Part shown: positions 12,508 through 24,754 of the stretch, in pieces
Layout: every line of letters starts with the position of its first letter
How positions within the stretch are numbered: the stretch's first letter is position 1
Assembly (NCBI GenBank): GCA_963575645.1
Contig: OY754467.1
Span: 124,001 to 188,000, forward strand
Reading direction: 5' to 3'
From: Xanthostigma xanthostigma
Lineage: Eukaryota > Arthropoda > Insecta > Raphidioptera > Raphidiidae
DNA: 64,000 bases
Made by a program: the position numbers and the translations under genes
Notes under the pieces: generated by a model
What the model saw: only the letters and a program-made list of their open reading frames with translations
The model's database searches: none
Told to the model about the DNA's origin: nothing

Positions 12508-13355
12508 ATTATAACGATTATTTTGGAAATAACAGTTTCCGTGACTGTGCTGTTAAAAAATAACGCGGGTTCTCAAAAACGTTCCGTTCCCTGCTTTGTT
12601 ATCGATTGTCTGTTAAATTTCGACCACAAGTATCACATGTGTTATTTTTTAACTGACTGTTACTGTTAACTGTTATCAAAATGTAGCAATCTCGATCATC
12701 ACTGAAATTTATATTTCATCGAAAAATGTATTTCACTTGTTTTTCGATGAAATTTAAACCACAAATTCTGTGAATCTAATTGAATTTTTAATACAAAAAA
12801 ATAATAATTTTATAGCCTCCATATTTCAACAACGATCCTTATTTTTCATAATTACATATATTATCAATTGTTAATATATTTATTTGCAAAATCATATATT
12901 ATTTTGTTTATTTTCTTTCTTACACGCTTTACTCAGTGAATTGAAAATTAATTAAAAGTCATTTATAACCAATTTTTGTAACTTTATTTTGTTACATCAT
13001 TTAAAAAATCACGATTAAATAAGAGAAGTTTTTTTTATGTAAAAAAACATCAGTGTTACTCGAAAAAAAAATTCAAAAACACGTTTTTTTTGTTCTTTAA
13101 GTCTTTGAACCAAAACAAATTTCATAACATTTAATCAGATCAAACAATTCTATTATTAATCTTTACAAATTATAACCTATGTTAAAAATTATAAATATTA
13201 CAAATTGATAAAATAGTAATTATTTTACTTGAAAAATTGTATTCGAATTTTATTCGAAGATCTAATTATTTATTTCTGAATATTATGAAACTTAAATATT
13301 TTAAATAAAGTTTTCGAAAATTGTTTAAAATTTGTATTTTATTTGAAAACTATAG
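12508..13355. other. 3' flank of gene 1, AT-rich, no gene seen
   Basis: Very AT-rich with repeated A- and T-runs. No open frame or element end is supportable. Confidence 0.5.
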
Positions 13356-14053
13356 TATAAACCGGTGTTGGCGAACCTTTTTGAGAAGTGGGTCAAATTT
13401 TGTTCATATTTTTTTCTTTAATTTTTCTTGAAAAAATTCAAAACGCTATAACTTGAAAACTACAATAGCTACAGACTTCTAGATACGCTCATTCGATTCA
13501 GCATGATTTTTTGCATAGGACCAAGTCATTTTCAACCCAAAATCGAAGTCTCCCAGAACGTGTTAGTTTAGTTGTAGAATGCTGATCTGCCACGCGAGCG
13601 CCCTGTGATCGATTACTGGGCGATTAAATTATCTTTTTTGTTGTTAGAAATTTTGTTTTTAGAATTTTTTATTTTTAGAATTGCAAATCACTCGATTAAT
13701 TTTTTTTATACTGACTCAATTATTAAAAATTTTAATGTTCCACGTTAACCCAGAATCTTGTTTTGCGCGAAAAAAGGTTGCACAAGTAAAAAAAAAATCC
13801 GAAAATCATAAATTTCTGATTTATATAGAATTATTATACATGACAAATTTTATTTTTATGAAATAACGGTACGGAACACTGCGGGCGCGGGTTCTACTCG
13901 CTCTTGTCCGTCTTTTTTTTATTATTATTGACTGTTCCCTCTTTTATGATATAAAAAATGAATTTATAGAAATAAACACGTGGGTCATTTAAAAAGCCTG
14001 CGCGGGTCAGTGTCTGACCCGCGGGTCACAGATTCGTCATCACACTATAAACC
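13356..14053. mobile_element. hAT-type non-autonomous element with 8-bp target duplication
   Basis: The element is 13364-14045, flanked by identical copies of TATAAACC (13356-13363 and 14046-14053). The left end GTGTTGGCGAACCTTTTTG and the right end GATTCGTCATCACAC are imperfect inverses. GTGGGTCAAA on the left pairs with TCTGACCCGCGGGTCAC on the right as subterminal repeats. No transposase is recognisable, so this is a deletion derivative. Confidence 0.75.
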
Positions 14054-14578
14054 AAGTCGAACCGATACGTTGTGCTTCATTTTTCCTTAATTTTTTTATG
14101 TTCAACAACTCAAACTAGTCTAAAAAACGTTTTCAATAGATATACAATTTTTAAAATTTTTATAGGCAACCAGTAGTGATTTTGTGTAGAGAAGCAAAAG
14201 AACCAATGACATAACAATAATAAATTAATTATTATTACCGTTTAAATACATTAAAATTTAGCATAAATAAACAAGAAAAAGTGTCCATTAAAATTGATTC
14301 ACAAAAACTTTTTAGGACCCAATTCTGTAGAATGCTGTATTTGAAAAAGTTCTCAGAAACTTTTGTCGGTGAAGAATATTTTACTAACTTTTTCAAATAG
14401 AATTTCTGATATATAAAATTCGACCGTCTCAGAAGTCGCCGTTGCGCGGTGGTCAGAGAACTATTCTAAAGCCATCTAACCTCGTTGACCGCAATCGGCG
14501 ATGTCAATTAATTAACCGACGAAAAACAAAAACGGAGGAGGTTCTCAAGTCGACGCGTATATTTTTTTTTTTTTTTTT
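14054..14578. other. Intergenic, no gene seen
   Basis: No coding region is supportable. A GC-richer patch near 14420-14560 ends in a T-run of about 18 bases immediately before the tandem array. Confidence 0.45.
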
Positions 14579-15035
14579 ATGTATGACCACGCATAACTTT
14601 TTACAGAGTAGTCCGATTTTGATAATTATTTTTTTGTTTGAAAGGGTATACCCCAAAGTTGGTCCCATATAAATTTTGTAAAAAAATTCCAACCCTAAGG
14701 GTAGGAAAACAGGGGATGATTGATTGTTCACTCACTGATTGTAATGTATGACCACTCATAACTTTTTACAGAGTAGTCCGATTTGGATAATTATTTTTTT
14801 GTTTGAAAGGGTATACCCCGAAGTTAGTCCCATATAAATTTGGTAAAAAAATTCCATTCCCAAGGGTAGGAAAACAGGGGATGATTGATTGTTTACTCAC
14901 TGATTGTAATGTATGACCACACATAACCTTTTACAGAGTAGTCCGATTTTGATAATTATTTTTTTATTGGATAGGGTATACCTCAAGGTTGGTCTCATAT
15001 AAATTTGGAAAAAAAATTCCTACCCATGCTGAGTT
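14579..15035 (+). repeat. Tandem array, 165-bp unit, about 2.8 copies
   Basis: Units start at 14579, 14744 and 14909 with ATGTATGACCAC. Each contains TTTTTACAGAGTAGTCCGAT, a GGGTATACC motif and a closing GGGGATGATTGATTGTT. The third unit is cut short. The units differ by scattered substitutions, as in a short satellite-type array. Confidence 0.85.
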
Positions 15036-15080
15036 GTGTATTACAATTATAAATTATATAGCCACAAAAAATTATAAAAT

Positions 15081-15575
15081 AAAAACTTTTTAACAAAAAA
15101 ATTAAACCGCCGAAAAACTGAAAAGCAAAAAATAATAAATCTTTTTATTTAACTAAGTTCTATTTAGGTAGTTGAACGTATGTGACAGTCTAGTATATCT
15201 AAGTAATTTTGAGTCGGCGTCAAACAATCAATGAACAAAGATCACTAAAAGAAATAACCAAATCAAATTAACAATGATACGTAAAATCTCCAGCGATAAA
15301 CATTAACATTCTAAACATGCGCTCTCCACACGACCACTCGCAAAGACGTGTGCCCTCAGTGTGTGCCCGTTCGGGTTGCTCTGTCGCTGACATTAACTTC
15401 GTGAACTCTCAGAGATTTCCGGCGAAGGATTGTTGACGCCGACTCAAAATTACTTAGATATACTAGACTGTCACATACGTTCAACTACCTAAATAGAACT
15501 TAGTTAAATAAAAAGATTTATTATTTTTTGCTTTTCAGTTTTTCGGCGGTTTAATTTTTTTGTTAAAAAGTTTTT
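15081..15575. mobile_element. Foldback element with arms of about 150 bp
   Basis: The left arm (15081 to about 15230) contains AACTGAAAAGC, AACTAAGTTCTATTTAGG and GTCTAGTATATCTAAG. The right arm (about 15433-15575) repeats all of these in inverse order and complement. The loop is GC-richer and has no recognised gene. Confidence 0.8.
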
Positions 15576-17022
15576 TAACTCGGTTCAAACGAAAACGTTG
15601 AACTGTATTTCGATTCTCATCGTTCCTTGCTATTATTAAATTGTAGGCCGCGTGTTTCAGTCAATAATCAATAACAATTCTGACGGAACTCATCAAAACC
15701 AACCCCAATGGATAATAATTAATGATTCAAAGCTATTATCACAAAATATGTTCGGCCTTACAAAGCGTCGGTCAGGATTTCGTTTTAAATGAAACGAATT
15801 ACAAAATTAAACTGTTATATTTATGATGGAAAAACACTAAATAAGTGTTTATAGTCCACCCTGAAGTAAATGCCGAAATATAACTGTTTTTGAGAATTTC
15901 AAGTGGTTTCATAAAGTTTATTGGTAATTATAGTAAAGTATCAAAATAGTAGGAATTATAGTACGGTTCGCTTAATGGAGTGGCAAAGTAATGAAAAAAT
16001 GTGACACATACACATGTCACATGCAAATATTAAATTTTAAATTTATAGTTTTTGCGAACCTACTCTCTCAAAAACAAAGCTTTTTCGGAATTGACTGTGG
16101 TCACTAAGAGCTAACTATTATTTTATTTAATACTGCAGGAAAAGGCATGAAAATGCTGCACAGAAAACGTGATTCTATTTTGAAACAACGGCAAAGAAAA
16201 AAGTTAAACAACGCTATACATACCTGCGATAAAAAAAAACAATCCATATCTTGTATTATATTATTATATATTAGGAATGTTTGATTATATCAAATAACAA
16301 AAAAAACTGGATATAATAATAGGTATCTACCAGTTTTTTTAAATTTTTTTTGCAGTTTTTAATAATGTTTGAAAACCGTTCAAAAGATACAGAAATCTAT
16401 GGATAACCGGTGTTCTATGCTCTGATCAGAAAGAAAAAACGCGGCCATTTAAAAAAATAAGAAATAAAAAAAATCTTCTAAAACAACAACAATAGTATAT
16501 TGTGCGACTAGTGAGAGAAGGAGAAGATTCCATGAGCGTGAAATTTGCCGCACGAGCGCAGCGAGTGCGGTAAAACACACGCGAGTGGAATATTCTCCTT
16601 CGATCAATAGTCGCACATAATACTTTATTCAACTAGCAGGAGTAATATGTAATCGGGGCCCTGATAAAAGAGGGAAAAATAATAAATCACTTCATTGATT
16701 GACGTACCACCGTCAGTGTATACACAAGATTGCCATGATTTCGCTGAATTGCGATGCTGTTTTCATATATGTAAGTATACAATACCGCCTACCACGTTCC
16801 TATTGGTCCAGAAGCTACTTGCAGTTTTTTTCATTATTTAGCGCTTGGGCTTGCTACTGAGTTTCTATTGGTCCAGAAAATTCATTATTACACTAGTGAA
16901 GTAATACATTATTTCTCCCACGCCAGAAAATTCATTATTACACTATAGTGAAGTAATATATTATTTCTCCCACGTTTAGCAGGGCCCCGAAATTACATAT
17001 TACTCACGCGTGTTGAATAAAA
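15576..17022. other. Intergenic, short local duplications only
   Basis: No gene is supportable. A 50-bp unit beginning CCAGAAAATTCATTATTACAC is duplicated in tandem at about 16873-16975, and CTATTGGTCCAG occurs twice nearby. Fragments of the 17023 repeat (TTTATTCAACT) occur near 16622. Confidence 0.5.
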
Positions 17023-17509
17023 TATTATTTATTCAACTCATGCGCGTTATTCATGTTTTATCATGCCTAAAAACCGAACCCTAAATAGCCATTTACCGAC
17101 TGGTGACAATTACTTGTCATAACTCAATGAAGATTCCTACTAGCTCGGCCATTGTGGAGTAATGCAAATAAACGTAACTATTTTCTGAGTCGTAACGAAA
17201 TAATCGGTAACAACAACTCCGTTGTTACCCATTGAGGCTAAAATTGAGAGGCCGAATGTTTTCGACATGGAGTTTATTCATAACCGGCTAACCTCAAACC
17301 AAAACATTGAATCGTGCTGTTTGGTGCTGTTAGTATTGACAGTTTTTTTTATAAAGAAATAAATAGATATTTACAACATCTCATTAATAACAATAAATAA
17401 AACCTGAATAACGCGCAATTGTTGAATAAAATTATGGGCGTAACTTGTAGGCTAAGTCATGACACGCCATGAATGACTTAGCTTAGACTACTAGTTACGC
17501 CAATAACTA
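17023..17509 (+). repeat. Dispersed repeat R, copy 1
   Basis: This stretch is nearly identical to 31742-32219 over about 480 bp, from TTATTCAACTCATGCGCG to TAGTTACGCCAATAACTA. Near its end lies an inverted pair (GGCGTAACTTGTAGGC and ACTAGTTACGCC). No coding capacity; class unknown. Confidence 0.85.
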
Positions 17510-17868
17510 TTGTAGTGAATTTATTCAATTACTAGACTACACGCGGCGTCGGTTTTGACTTTGTCTTATGGCCCGATAAAAAAAAAAAAACACTAAATGA
17601 CAGTTGACAATGTGCCGAGTTTTGTCACAATCGATCTGGTCCAGTTTTTAGACGCGAATTTACCCGGCGTTGGCTGGGGATGAAATGGCGTAATGAAAAT
17701 TAAATATTCCAATTTCATTTTGCTACAGTCGAACATTCCAAAAAAAAAAACAGTAAATGAACGAATTCCCTCGGGAACTATACCGAGTCGAGCCAGCTAT
17801 AAGAAGTAGATGTTGAGTATGATAGACGCTAGACAACTTCTAAATATTAGTGGGCTGAATTACGACTG

Positions 17869-18045
17869 AAAGACGAATTCCGTTCAGACGCGAGCGAACT
17901 CTGCCCAGCCCTCGTCGAAACGAGTGGCCAAACCGGAACAGCAGCAATCGGGAGACGCCGCGGCCAATAAAGCATCTCGCTATATGAGCGCGTGCGGACA
18001 ACTGGAAAAGCCCATTCTCGTCTGTTTTTGTCATCGGCATTAACG
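17869..18045 (+). other. Possible orphan coding exon
   Basis: After an upstream stop, a plus-strand frame stays open for about 57 codons and ends at TAA 18043-18045. Its residues look protein-like, including SSKRVAKPEQQQSGDAAANK and MSACGQLEKP, and the codons are GC-rich against an AT-rich background. An acceptor-like TTCAG lies at 17887-17891. No partner exon, start codon or homologue is visible, so this could be a decayed gene piece. Confidence 0.22.
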
Positions 18046-18389
18046 TCGATGACGCAAATCTTAGCCGCTTTGACCCCACAGTTTCTTCTATACTATAATA
18101 CTCGTCTTCAATGCTTACCTAAATTTATCACACTTTTCCTCAAACATTCCGTATTTCGCGCCTACAACGAGACGATGTGCCAGTTTTTTTCAAATCGACG
18201 CAAAAGTGGGACGAAATCGTAAGTCGACGTGAAAAGTAACCTTGCAAAAATTTAATATTCACTCAAATCGGTCCCGCTGTGGTCTCAATTTGTCGAATTT
18301 ACTGCAGTGCATCAGTTGACCAGGTGAGCCTTTAAAATTAAATTTTCTTAAGACTTACACCAAATTTTTGTTTTTTAACATTATATTAA

Positions 18390-18895
18390 TAATAATAATT
18401 CTTTATTTGGGTACAGTGTGCAGCGATAGCTGATTTTACCCTGCCCCATCGAAATATTTAGTACAGACTATACAATAAAAAAACACTACAAAGAAGTTAT
18501 TAGCCATTGACAAGAACAACAGATTAAAAAGAACAGCAATAAAACTAACAATTGTTTAACAGATTAAAAAACAGATACAAATGTTTACCTATAATAATAC
18601 TACTAAGAATAAAAATAATAAAACAGACACAGACTAGGCGTACATTTAAAAACATATTGTGTCAGTAGTTTTTAAGAAAAGAGTCTTTAATGGTTCGGAT
18701 AATTAATAACTTGCGATTTTTTAAATGTCTAACGTTAGACTACACTGTTCCATAATTTTGGTCCAGCAACAGAAAAACTCGCTGCACCGATTGCACTTTC
18801 GCTCTTTGGAATGTAAAGCTCTGTATTATTTTTAGTGTTAATTATGTAGAGTATAGACGCTAGACAACAGAGGTCACAAGCGTATCCGTCGATAC
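18390..18895 (-). mobile_element. 5'-truncated LINE, 3' tail of reverse-transcriptase ORF
   Basis: Read on the minus strand, the segment encodes residues like ELYIPKSESAIGAASFSVAGPKLWNS followed by a stop and more reading with frame breaks. The pattern SFSVAGPKLWN is typical of the C-terminal end of CR1/L2/Rex-type LINE polyproteins. The minus-strand end is AAATAAAG followed by an ATT microsatellite, as LINE 3' ends often are. This is a dead, truncated copy. Confidence 0.6.
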
Positions 18896-19308
18896 GCAAT
18901 TGATTAAAAGCAGCTCTGGCAGTTTTTTAACAATTCGTAAAAAAAGACGATTCGAGCGTCGTTTATTTTCTTTAAACGTTCGATGACGACGCTTGTTCAT
19001 TCATCAGCACAAAAATGCACCTATATAGGTACTAAATATAAGTTTAATAGATTATAAAAATATATATGTTTTGATATTTCTAAGAATCGCGGTCGTTTTC
19101 AAAGAACAATAGAACTGTGGCCGCGTTGCTTTTTTACTTATTTTTAACTTCAATGTTGATTATTTCAATCTGCATTTTCGTTTTTATTTCATGTTCCGCA
19201 AGGAAATTAAAATACGGAAATAGGATCGGAAAACGTGTTCGTGATGAGAAATAATTTTATTTTCTGTTGCATTTCTTTTATTGAAAATAACTGTTGCAAT
19301 TTTGAACT
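18896..19308. other. Intergenic, no gene seen
   Basis: No supportable ORF or element end in this stretch. Confidence 0.45.
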
Positions 19309-19880
19309 TTTTGAAGTGATAACGTCTTATAAATTGATGAATCACCAATCTTATAAATTGATAAAACACCGACTGCATGCACGAAAAAGTGTAACGTTCC
19401 TAACATTCCTAGCGTTCCGCCTGACCCTGTGCGTGCTTTTCTCGAAAACGGCCCTAACGATTTGGATGAAATTTACTGAAAAGGTGTTTGGGGGGCAAAA
19501 AATCGTTTTAGCTAGGTCTCATCTCTGGAAAAAATCGTTTTCATACAAATTTTATCATTATAAAAACCAATTTTTTGACGTATGAAAATACTTAAATATT
19601 GTAAGTAAGTTTTGGAATTTTATATAAACAATTGTTTTCAAAATATTATGACAGTTAATCTTTGAGACTTAAAATAAATACGAAAGAAAGAAAGTTAAAA
19701 AAAACAATTATATTATAGGTGGTGAGTAATTTTAATAAATAAAATTAACCTAAATTTGAAGCGAAAGATGCAATATCATAGATTCGAATTATTATATAAA
19801 TTTAGGTTATGTATTACGGAATACGTTATCACGTAAAACTATCGTCCGTAAACCGACTTTACAGACAACCAATTTTTTTT
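19309..19880 (+). mobile_element. Family A repeat, copy 6 (long form)
   Basis: Starts TTGAAGTGATAACGTC, with one change from the family consensus, and ends ACAACCAATTTTTTTT. It has a short 9-bp array and the G6 run. Confidence 0.87.
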
Positions 19881-20527
19881 AATAAAATGTAAGTTTTACA
19901 AAGCCGTTGATTTTGCGGCCAATCGGATCAGTGATTTTGGAAATGTAATTTCAATTTGGTGCATTTGGTTCAACAACCACGACGCGTTTTTGACAAATGT
20001 CGTCGAAGCATTTCATATCAACAATTATTTTTGAACTCTGAAAGACATTATGCCGATTGTTGTGACACTTTATCGGTTCCCCGAATAATATTTTAAAAGA
20101 CTATTTTAAATCACATCTTTAAAGAAGTTTAAAAAAAATACGTTTCCCGATAAATTATAGATAGGCGAACACGCGCGAGTGAAGCATCTTTATTATTTAC
20201 AGATATCATTCCGGAATCCGGTGTCAATAGACTTTGGTTCAGTGTTTTTAAATCGATGAACCATGAAATATTCAAACGATTGCCTTCAAAAAATTCAATG
20301 TTTTCCAACAATTTAGTACTTAACTGAACATAATTATTTATTTCCAACCAAATTGTTATGTTCTTTAATCACTGACTATTTCCACAGTTCATAAAACGGC
20401 CACATTGCAATTACGTATCTTTTACGATGGTTAATTAGTAAAGTTATATTAAATAATTATACAATAGGTAATATCAATTATTTACATAGACCTATACCGG
20501 ATGTTTAAAAAAATATATACCTACCTA

Positions 20528-21064
20528 CAGTATGTAAACACGTATAAGGTGCACATAGGGAAATTAGCATTGGGAAAAAAATACTTGGATCACAGTTAGC
20601 CATGACTGCATTAATTGTTATTTCTATTGAATTATCGTGGCTATCTTGAGGATTACTATTTTATTTTGATTTATTTTTATTTTACTTGGCTTTTTGAATA
20701 ATAAAAAGCTCTTATAAATCATTATTTTAATTTTTTTGTACAAAAATAAAACAAAAAAACAACTCCATCTGTTTGGAAACATTTCATTCAAAAATTGTCC
20801 GACTGGTATGACGTACGCGCGTTTGTAAATCAGTGACCCAATGTCTTTAGGTTCAACACGAATAGGCGGAGATATTTGATCTCGCACCATATTTAAGTAT
20901 TTTTGGGAATTTGAATATTTTCTGCGGTAGTATGCACATTCATTTTGCAAAAGAATATATTATCTGTCAAATTGAAAAACAAGATTTCAAGGCTCACTCT
21001 GATCCAGTCATTTTTTCCCAATGTTATAGATTTCCCTATGTGCACCTTGCGTGTTTACATACTG
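20528..21064 (-). mobile_element. Mariner-like element remnant
   Basis: The ends CAGTATGTAAACACG and its inverse are flanked by TA on both sides, the target site of Tc1/mariner elements. The inverted ends extend for about 65 bp with small changes. The minus-strand frame near 20740-20950 reads YLNMVRDQISPP ... VGQFLNEMFPNRW, which resembles the region before the last catalytic Asp of mariner transposases. Most of the transposase is missing and what remains has been joined by deletion, so the copy is inactive. Confidence 0.65.
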
Positions 21065-22559
21065 TATACATTCCTAAATAAGCTCAATTTCACAAAATTT
21101 CATTGCAAATTTAGATGATTTAGATTAGAATTTTAAATATAAAATAAATAAAATTTTCTTCAATCAAACTGAATCTGAAAAAGTTTGGATACATTTAAAT
21201 TACAAAGTGGATCCAACACTGAAGGCTTAAAGACTCGCGCTTTTTTGCTGCTTATATTAAATCATTCATCGCGATATTATAAAAAGTTTATTCTTATGAT
21301 AACCCATAAATTAGTGAAATACTGAGCCGGGGTATCCACACGAAAAAAACATACGGTGTCTCTTATAAAATTCCTGAAAAAAAAATGCTTCCGCGGTCTG
21401 GATTGTCTCAGACAGGAGCATGGCGCTTATTACAATCATCGGGAAATAGTACATCGCGCAACTATAAGCGATGTTTTGGTGAATTTGGGCGAGAGTTCAA
21501 AATTCCGTGACTTTTATATTTTTTTAGTAAATTCGCTACCTTTTCTTAACTTTCCAAAACGTACACCCTGTATATGCACGTATATATTCGCTATTTTAAT
21601 AACATATTGTTTTGAACAAAAGCCACATGTTTTCATAAATGTTTACACAGCAAAACAAATTATTAATTCAATTAAACAGAAATTATTAGCGGGATTACCG
21701 TTTTCTGAAAAATCACGGTTCGGCTCTCATCTTCGGAAATTCCATTAAAATTGTTCAAATATTTACAAAGATTTTCGTCGCACCTAAAAAAACAACGCGC
21801 CTAAAAACACTTGTGTCAAACAAGTGTTACGTTTTATTTTTTAATCTCTAAATTTAAATGACGGGGGAAAGGTACAAAATTTTCATTTTTTATGTGATAG
21901 GAATAAAAAATTTCATCGAGTCAGAACTAAACGTATATCTAAAAGTTCAAATGGGGCATTTTTAAAAAGTTTTAAGCACTTGTCAATATTTTATTGCTAT
22001 TATTTGTGCATTTTTTATTCTATTACAGGTTTTATTCCCAGATTATTGAAAATGTTATTTAAGAAAATAGTAAAGTGGTTTACTTATTTACATAAAATAG
22101 AACTTAACCCAAAACACCTTTTAATTTCAAAATCAAATTACGTATGTCTTTTTTTCGCTACGATCGAAGAATCGAGCATCAGGTGGCTTTAGACACCTTC
22201 CCACCACATACTAGCGCCTTGGACGACGCTAGGAACGCAATTTATCATAAAGAAATCAATGAGTGAGAAAAAAAACTGGCGAAAATAATTATTTGTTACA
22301 GAACCGTGACGACTAATAATTTACAAACGGAAGATTAATTGTTATTGTTGTTATAGATAGGTAATAACTAATAAGTTTTATACTTTGTGAAGACCTATCC
22401 GAGTTTACGAAAGGTGAAGGATGACTGAATTCATAATTTCGTATTATAATAAATTTATGCATTTTTTAATAATGTTTTAAAGATTTTTATTCCATAACAA
22501 AAACACCTGAAAAACGTACATTTATTGATTTGTTACGTGGGCTGTTTATTTAAGAAAAC
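21065..22559. other. Intergenic, no gene supported
   Basis: A plus-strand frame of 130 codons (21356-21748) is open, but its codons are AT-rich and I recognise nothing in it. No element ends are evident. Confidence 0.45.
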
Positions 22560-23065
22560 AATAGGTCATATGCATGTATTTTTTTTATATTTTTAATAAA
22601 TTATTTAGTCAACCATAATACGAAAAAATTGATAATCATTTAAAAATGTAATATTATCATAAGAAAAAAAAATATTAAATTTCACATTCAAAAATAGACA
22701 GTTTAAACAATCGGCCATGTTGGCGGGCTTATGTGACGTCACGATATAATATGATGCATGTCAACTTTGATGTCAAATTGTCAATGTTCTAAATGAAGTT
22801 TATTTGTTGTTTTCTCTAAATACTGACGTAATCTTATTGTGAGACGACCCAGTCGCCATGGAAACTGTTATTGATATATACTCTGACGTCACGCTGCGTT
22901 TTGAAAATTCGAAAATAGCGCGTATTTTCTACGTTTTTATTTTATTATTTGTATTTTTTTCAGTGAGTAGATTAATAAAATAACCATTACGATATGATCA
23001 GGAACTAAAATATATTTCAAAATAAAAATTTAAACCAATTTGGAGTCTCATGCATATGACCTATT
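22560..23065. mobile_element. MITE-like element with palindromic termini
   Basis: Begins AATAGGTCATATGCATG and ends with the exact inverse CATGCATATGACCTATT, 506 bp in total. The interior contains GACGTCAC twice and no open frame. Class cannot be set because no clear target duplication is visible. Confidence 0.6.
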
Positions 23066-23227
23066 ATAATATATTAACTTTTGATACCTACATCAAAAGT
23101 ATACGGAAGGGAAGTAGCTATGTTTTAAAGCCACCAGTTCATTTAGGGTTAATAATATATTATTTTTTTTAACACGGTAGGGTAAGTCGTACGGTATACT
23201 ATGAAATACAACGTTGTGCAACGGTGT

Positions 23228-23300
23228 GGGAGAGGTATGGTGGCTGCCTCGTAACGAGTCGTAACCTAAAGGTCCTAGGTTCGATCCCGGCGATAGAAGT
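23228..23300 (+). repeat. tRNA-like sequence (SINE-type head)
   Basis: The region has a box-B-like motif (AGGTTCGATCCC) about 50 bp after a box-A-like TATGGTGGCTGC, followed by an A/T-rich tail. Stems are too imperfect for a functional tRNA, so I read it as a tRNA-derived SINE or pseudogene. Confidence 0.4.
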
Positions 23301-24290
23301 CATTATTGTTATTTTTTTTTTGTACAATTTACAAGATTAAAAATTGTAAAACGCAAATGTTTCAATTTTCGAAAGTTAAAGAAAATCACTTTTCAATTAC
23401 TGAACTGCAACTCTCCGCAAATTACGAACTTTCAAAAAATCTTATAAAATATTTAAAAAAACTGTCAACGCCCAACAGAAAAGTACAAAAGCAAACTTCC
23501 GACATGAAAAGTAATCAGGTAAAATGAATGAAAAATATTAAGTTTGTGGATCAGTAGTGACATAAAAAATAATTACATTATATCGACGTCAATAATTAAT
23601 AGTTACATTTCGATATGAAATATGATTAGTCAGGAGTTTAAAAAAAAAAACGACAAAATAAGCATGATTAAAATAGGCTACCGAACAAAACACACGTAGC
23701 GTCGATTTCGTTTTATTCTGTGAGTAATGTATTATTATATCAAGTACAAAGAACATAATAATATTATATTATCAAGTCAGTTTAAAAGACTATATTGTAA
23801 CTGAAAGATATTTTGTGACCGGCCTTCGTATAAAATCGAGATCAATAATAAAACGCGTTGTGGAAACCGTAACAAGAGCGTTGCTTTTTCAGTTAAGTTC
23901 TTCATTCCTTGCAACATCGGACGTTTTCTGAGTTACGCGAAATCAGCTAGTGTTCCGATTTATCTAAGGCAATACTACTGTGATTTTGTGAAATGCAATA
24001 CTATTTGGTGAGCGCTTTGAAAGTGTTACATTTTAAGAAAAATTAAAATGATTTTTTTTAAAAACTCAATTTTGTGTAACGTTGTGTGAAACTGTACAAA
24101 CACTACATAAATTCTTTTAGCTGCACAGCGAAACGGCTTTTAAACTTTTTTTTGAAAAGACACAACCCTGCAAGATCATCTCGAGGTACCAAAATGAACA
24201 TAATTTTAAATTTCAAATAAAACCAATGTTTCTGATACCTAATTTTAAGCGTAGTTTTTTCAACAAACGCATATATTTTTGTTTCATATA
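23301..24290. other. Intergenic, no gene supported
   Basis: AT-rich sequence without an element end or coding frame that I can support. Confidence 0.45.
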
Positions 24291-24754
24291 CAGTGTAACC
24301 TCTTTATAACGAATCTCAAGGGACCGAGCATTGTTTTTCGTTATAAAGAGTTTTCGTTATATGGACGGAAGAAAAAAAATAAATTTCTGCGAATTAATTT
24401 ATTCTAAACACATAATATAGTCTGTTTACTTTGCCTGACGTTTTTTGCTATGCCAATATTTGTTTTGTATTTTATTAAGTATCTTATGCGTGTCTTGGGT
24501 GCGGTGGAATCATCTTCATTAAGCAATAGGAATTTTTCGATAAGTTTAGCGGCATCAAGCGCTTGTTGAATAGATGATGATGGTTCATAATCGTCCTCTT
24601 TACGTATGTAAATATTTGCTGACGCTTAAATATGAACATATTTCTTCGTAATAGAGAATGGCTGCTGCGTTATAAAGAGGGTATTAATGTATGGGTTTTA
24701 AGGTAAACCAACCAAATTGTAAAACTTATAACGTTATAAAGAGGTTACACTGTA
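24289..24754 (-). mobile_element. Pogo/Tigger-like element derivative with transposase remnant
   Basis: The element proper is 24291-24752. Its terminal inverted repeats read CAGTGTAACCTCTTTATAACG and are flanked by TA on both sides. On the minus strand, about 24470-24600 reads EDDYEPSSSIQQALDAAKLIEKFLL, matching the acidic then helical C-terminal tail typical of pogo/Tigger transposases. The DNA-binding and catalytic parts are deleted, so this is a non-autonomous derivative. Confidence 0.7.

Noticed and set aside
14579..15035. CRISPR-like array
   Set aside because: Units are contiguous 165-bp repeats with no spacers, in a eukaryotic genome.
21356..21748. 130-codon plus-strand ORF
   Set aside because: AT-biased codons, no recognisable motif, isolated.
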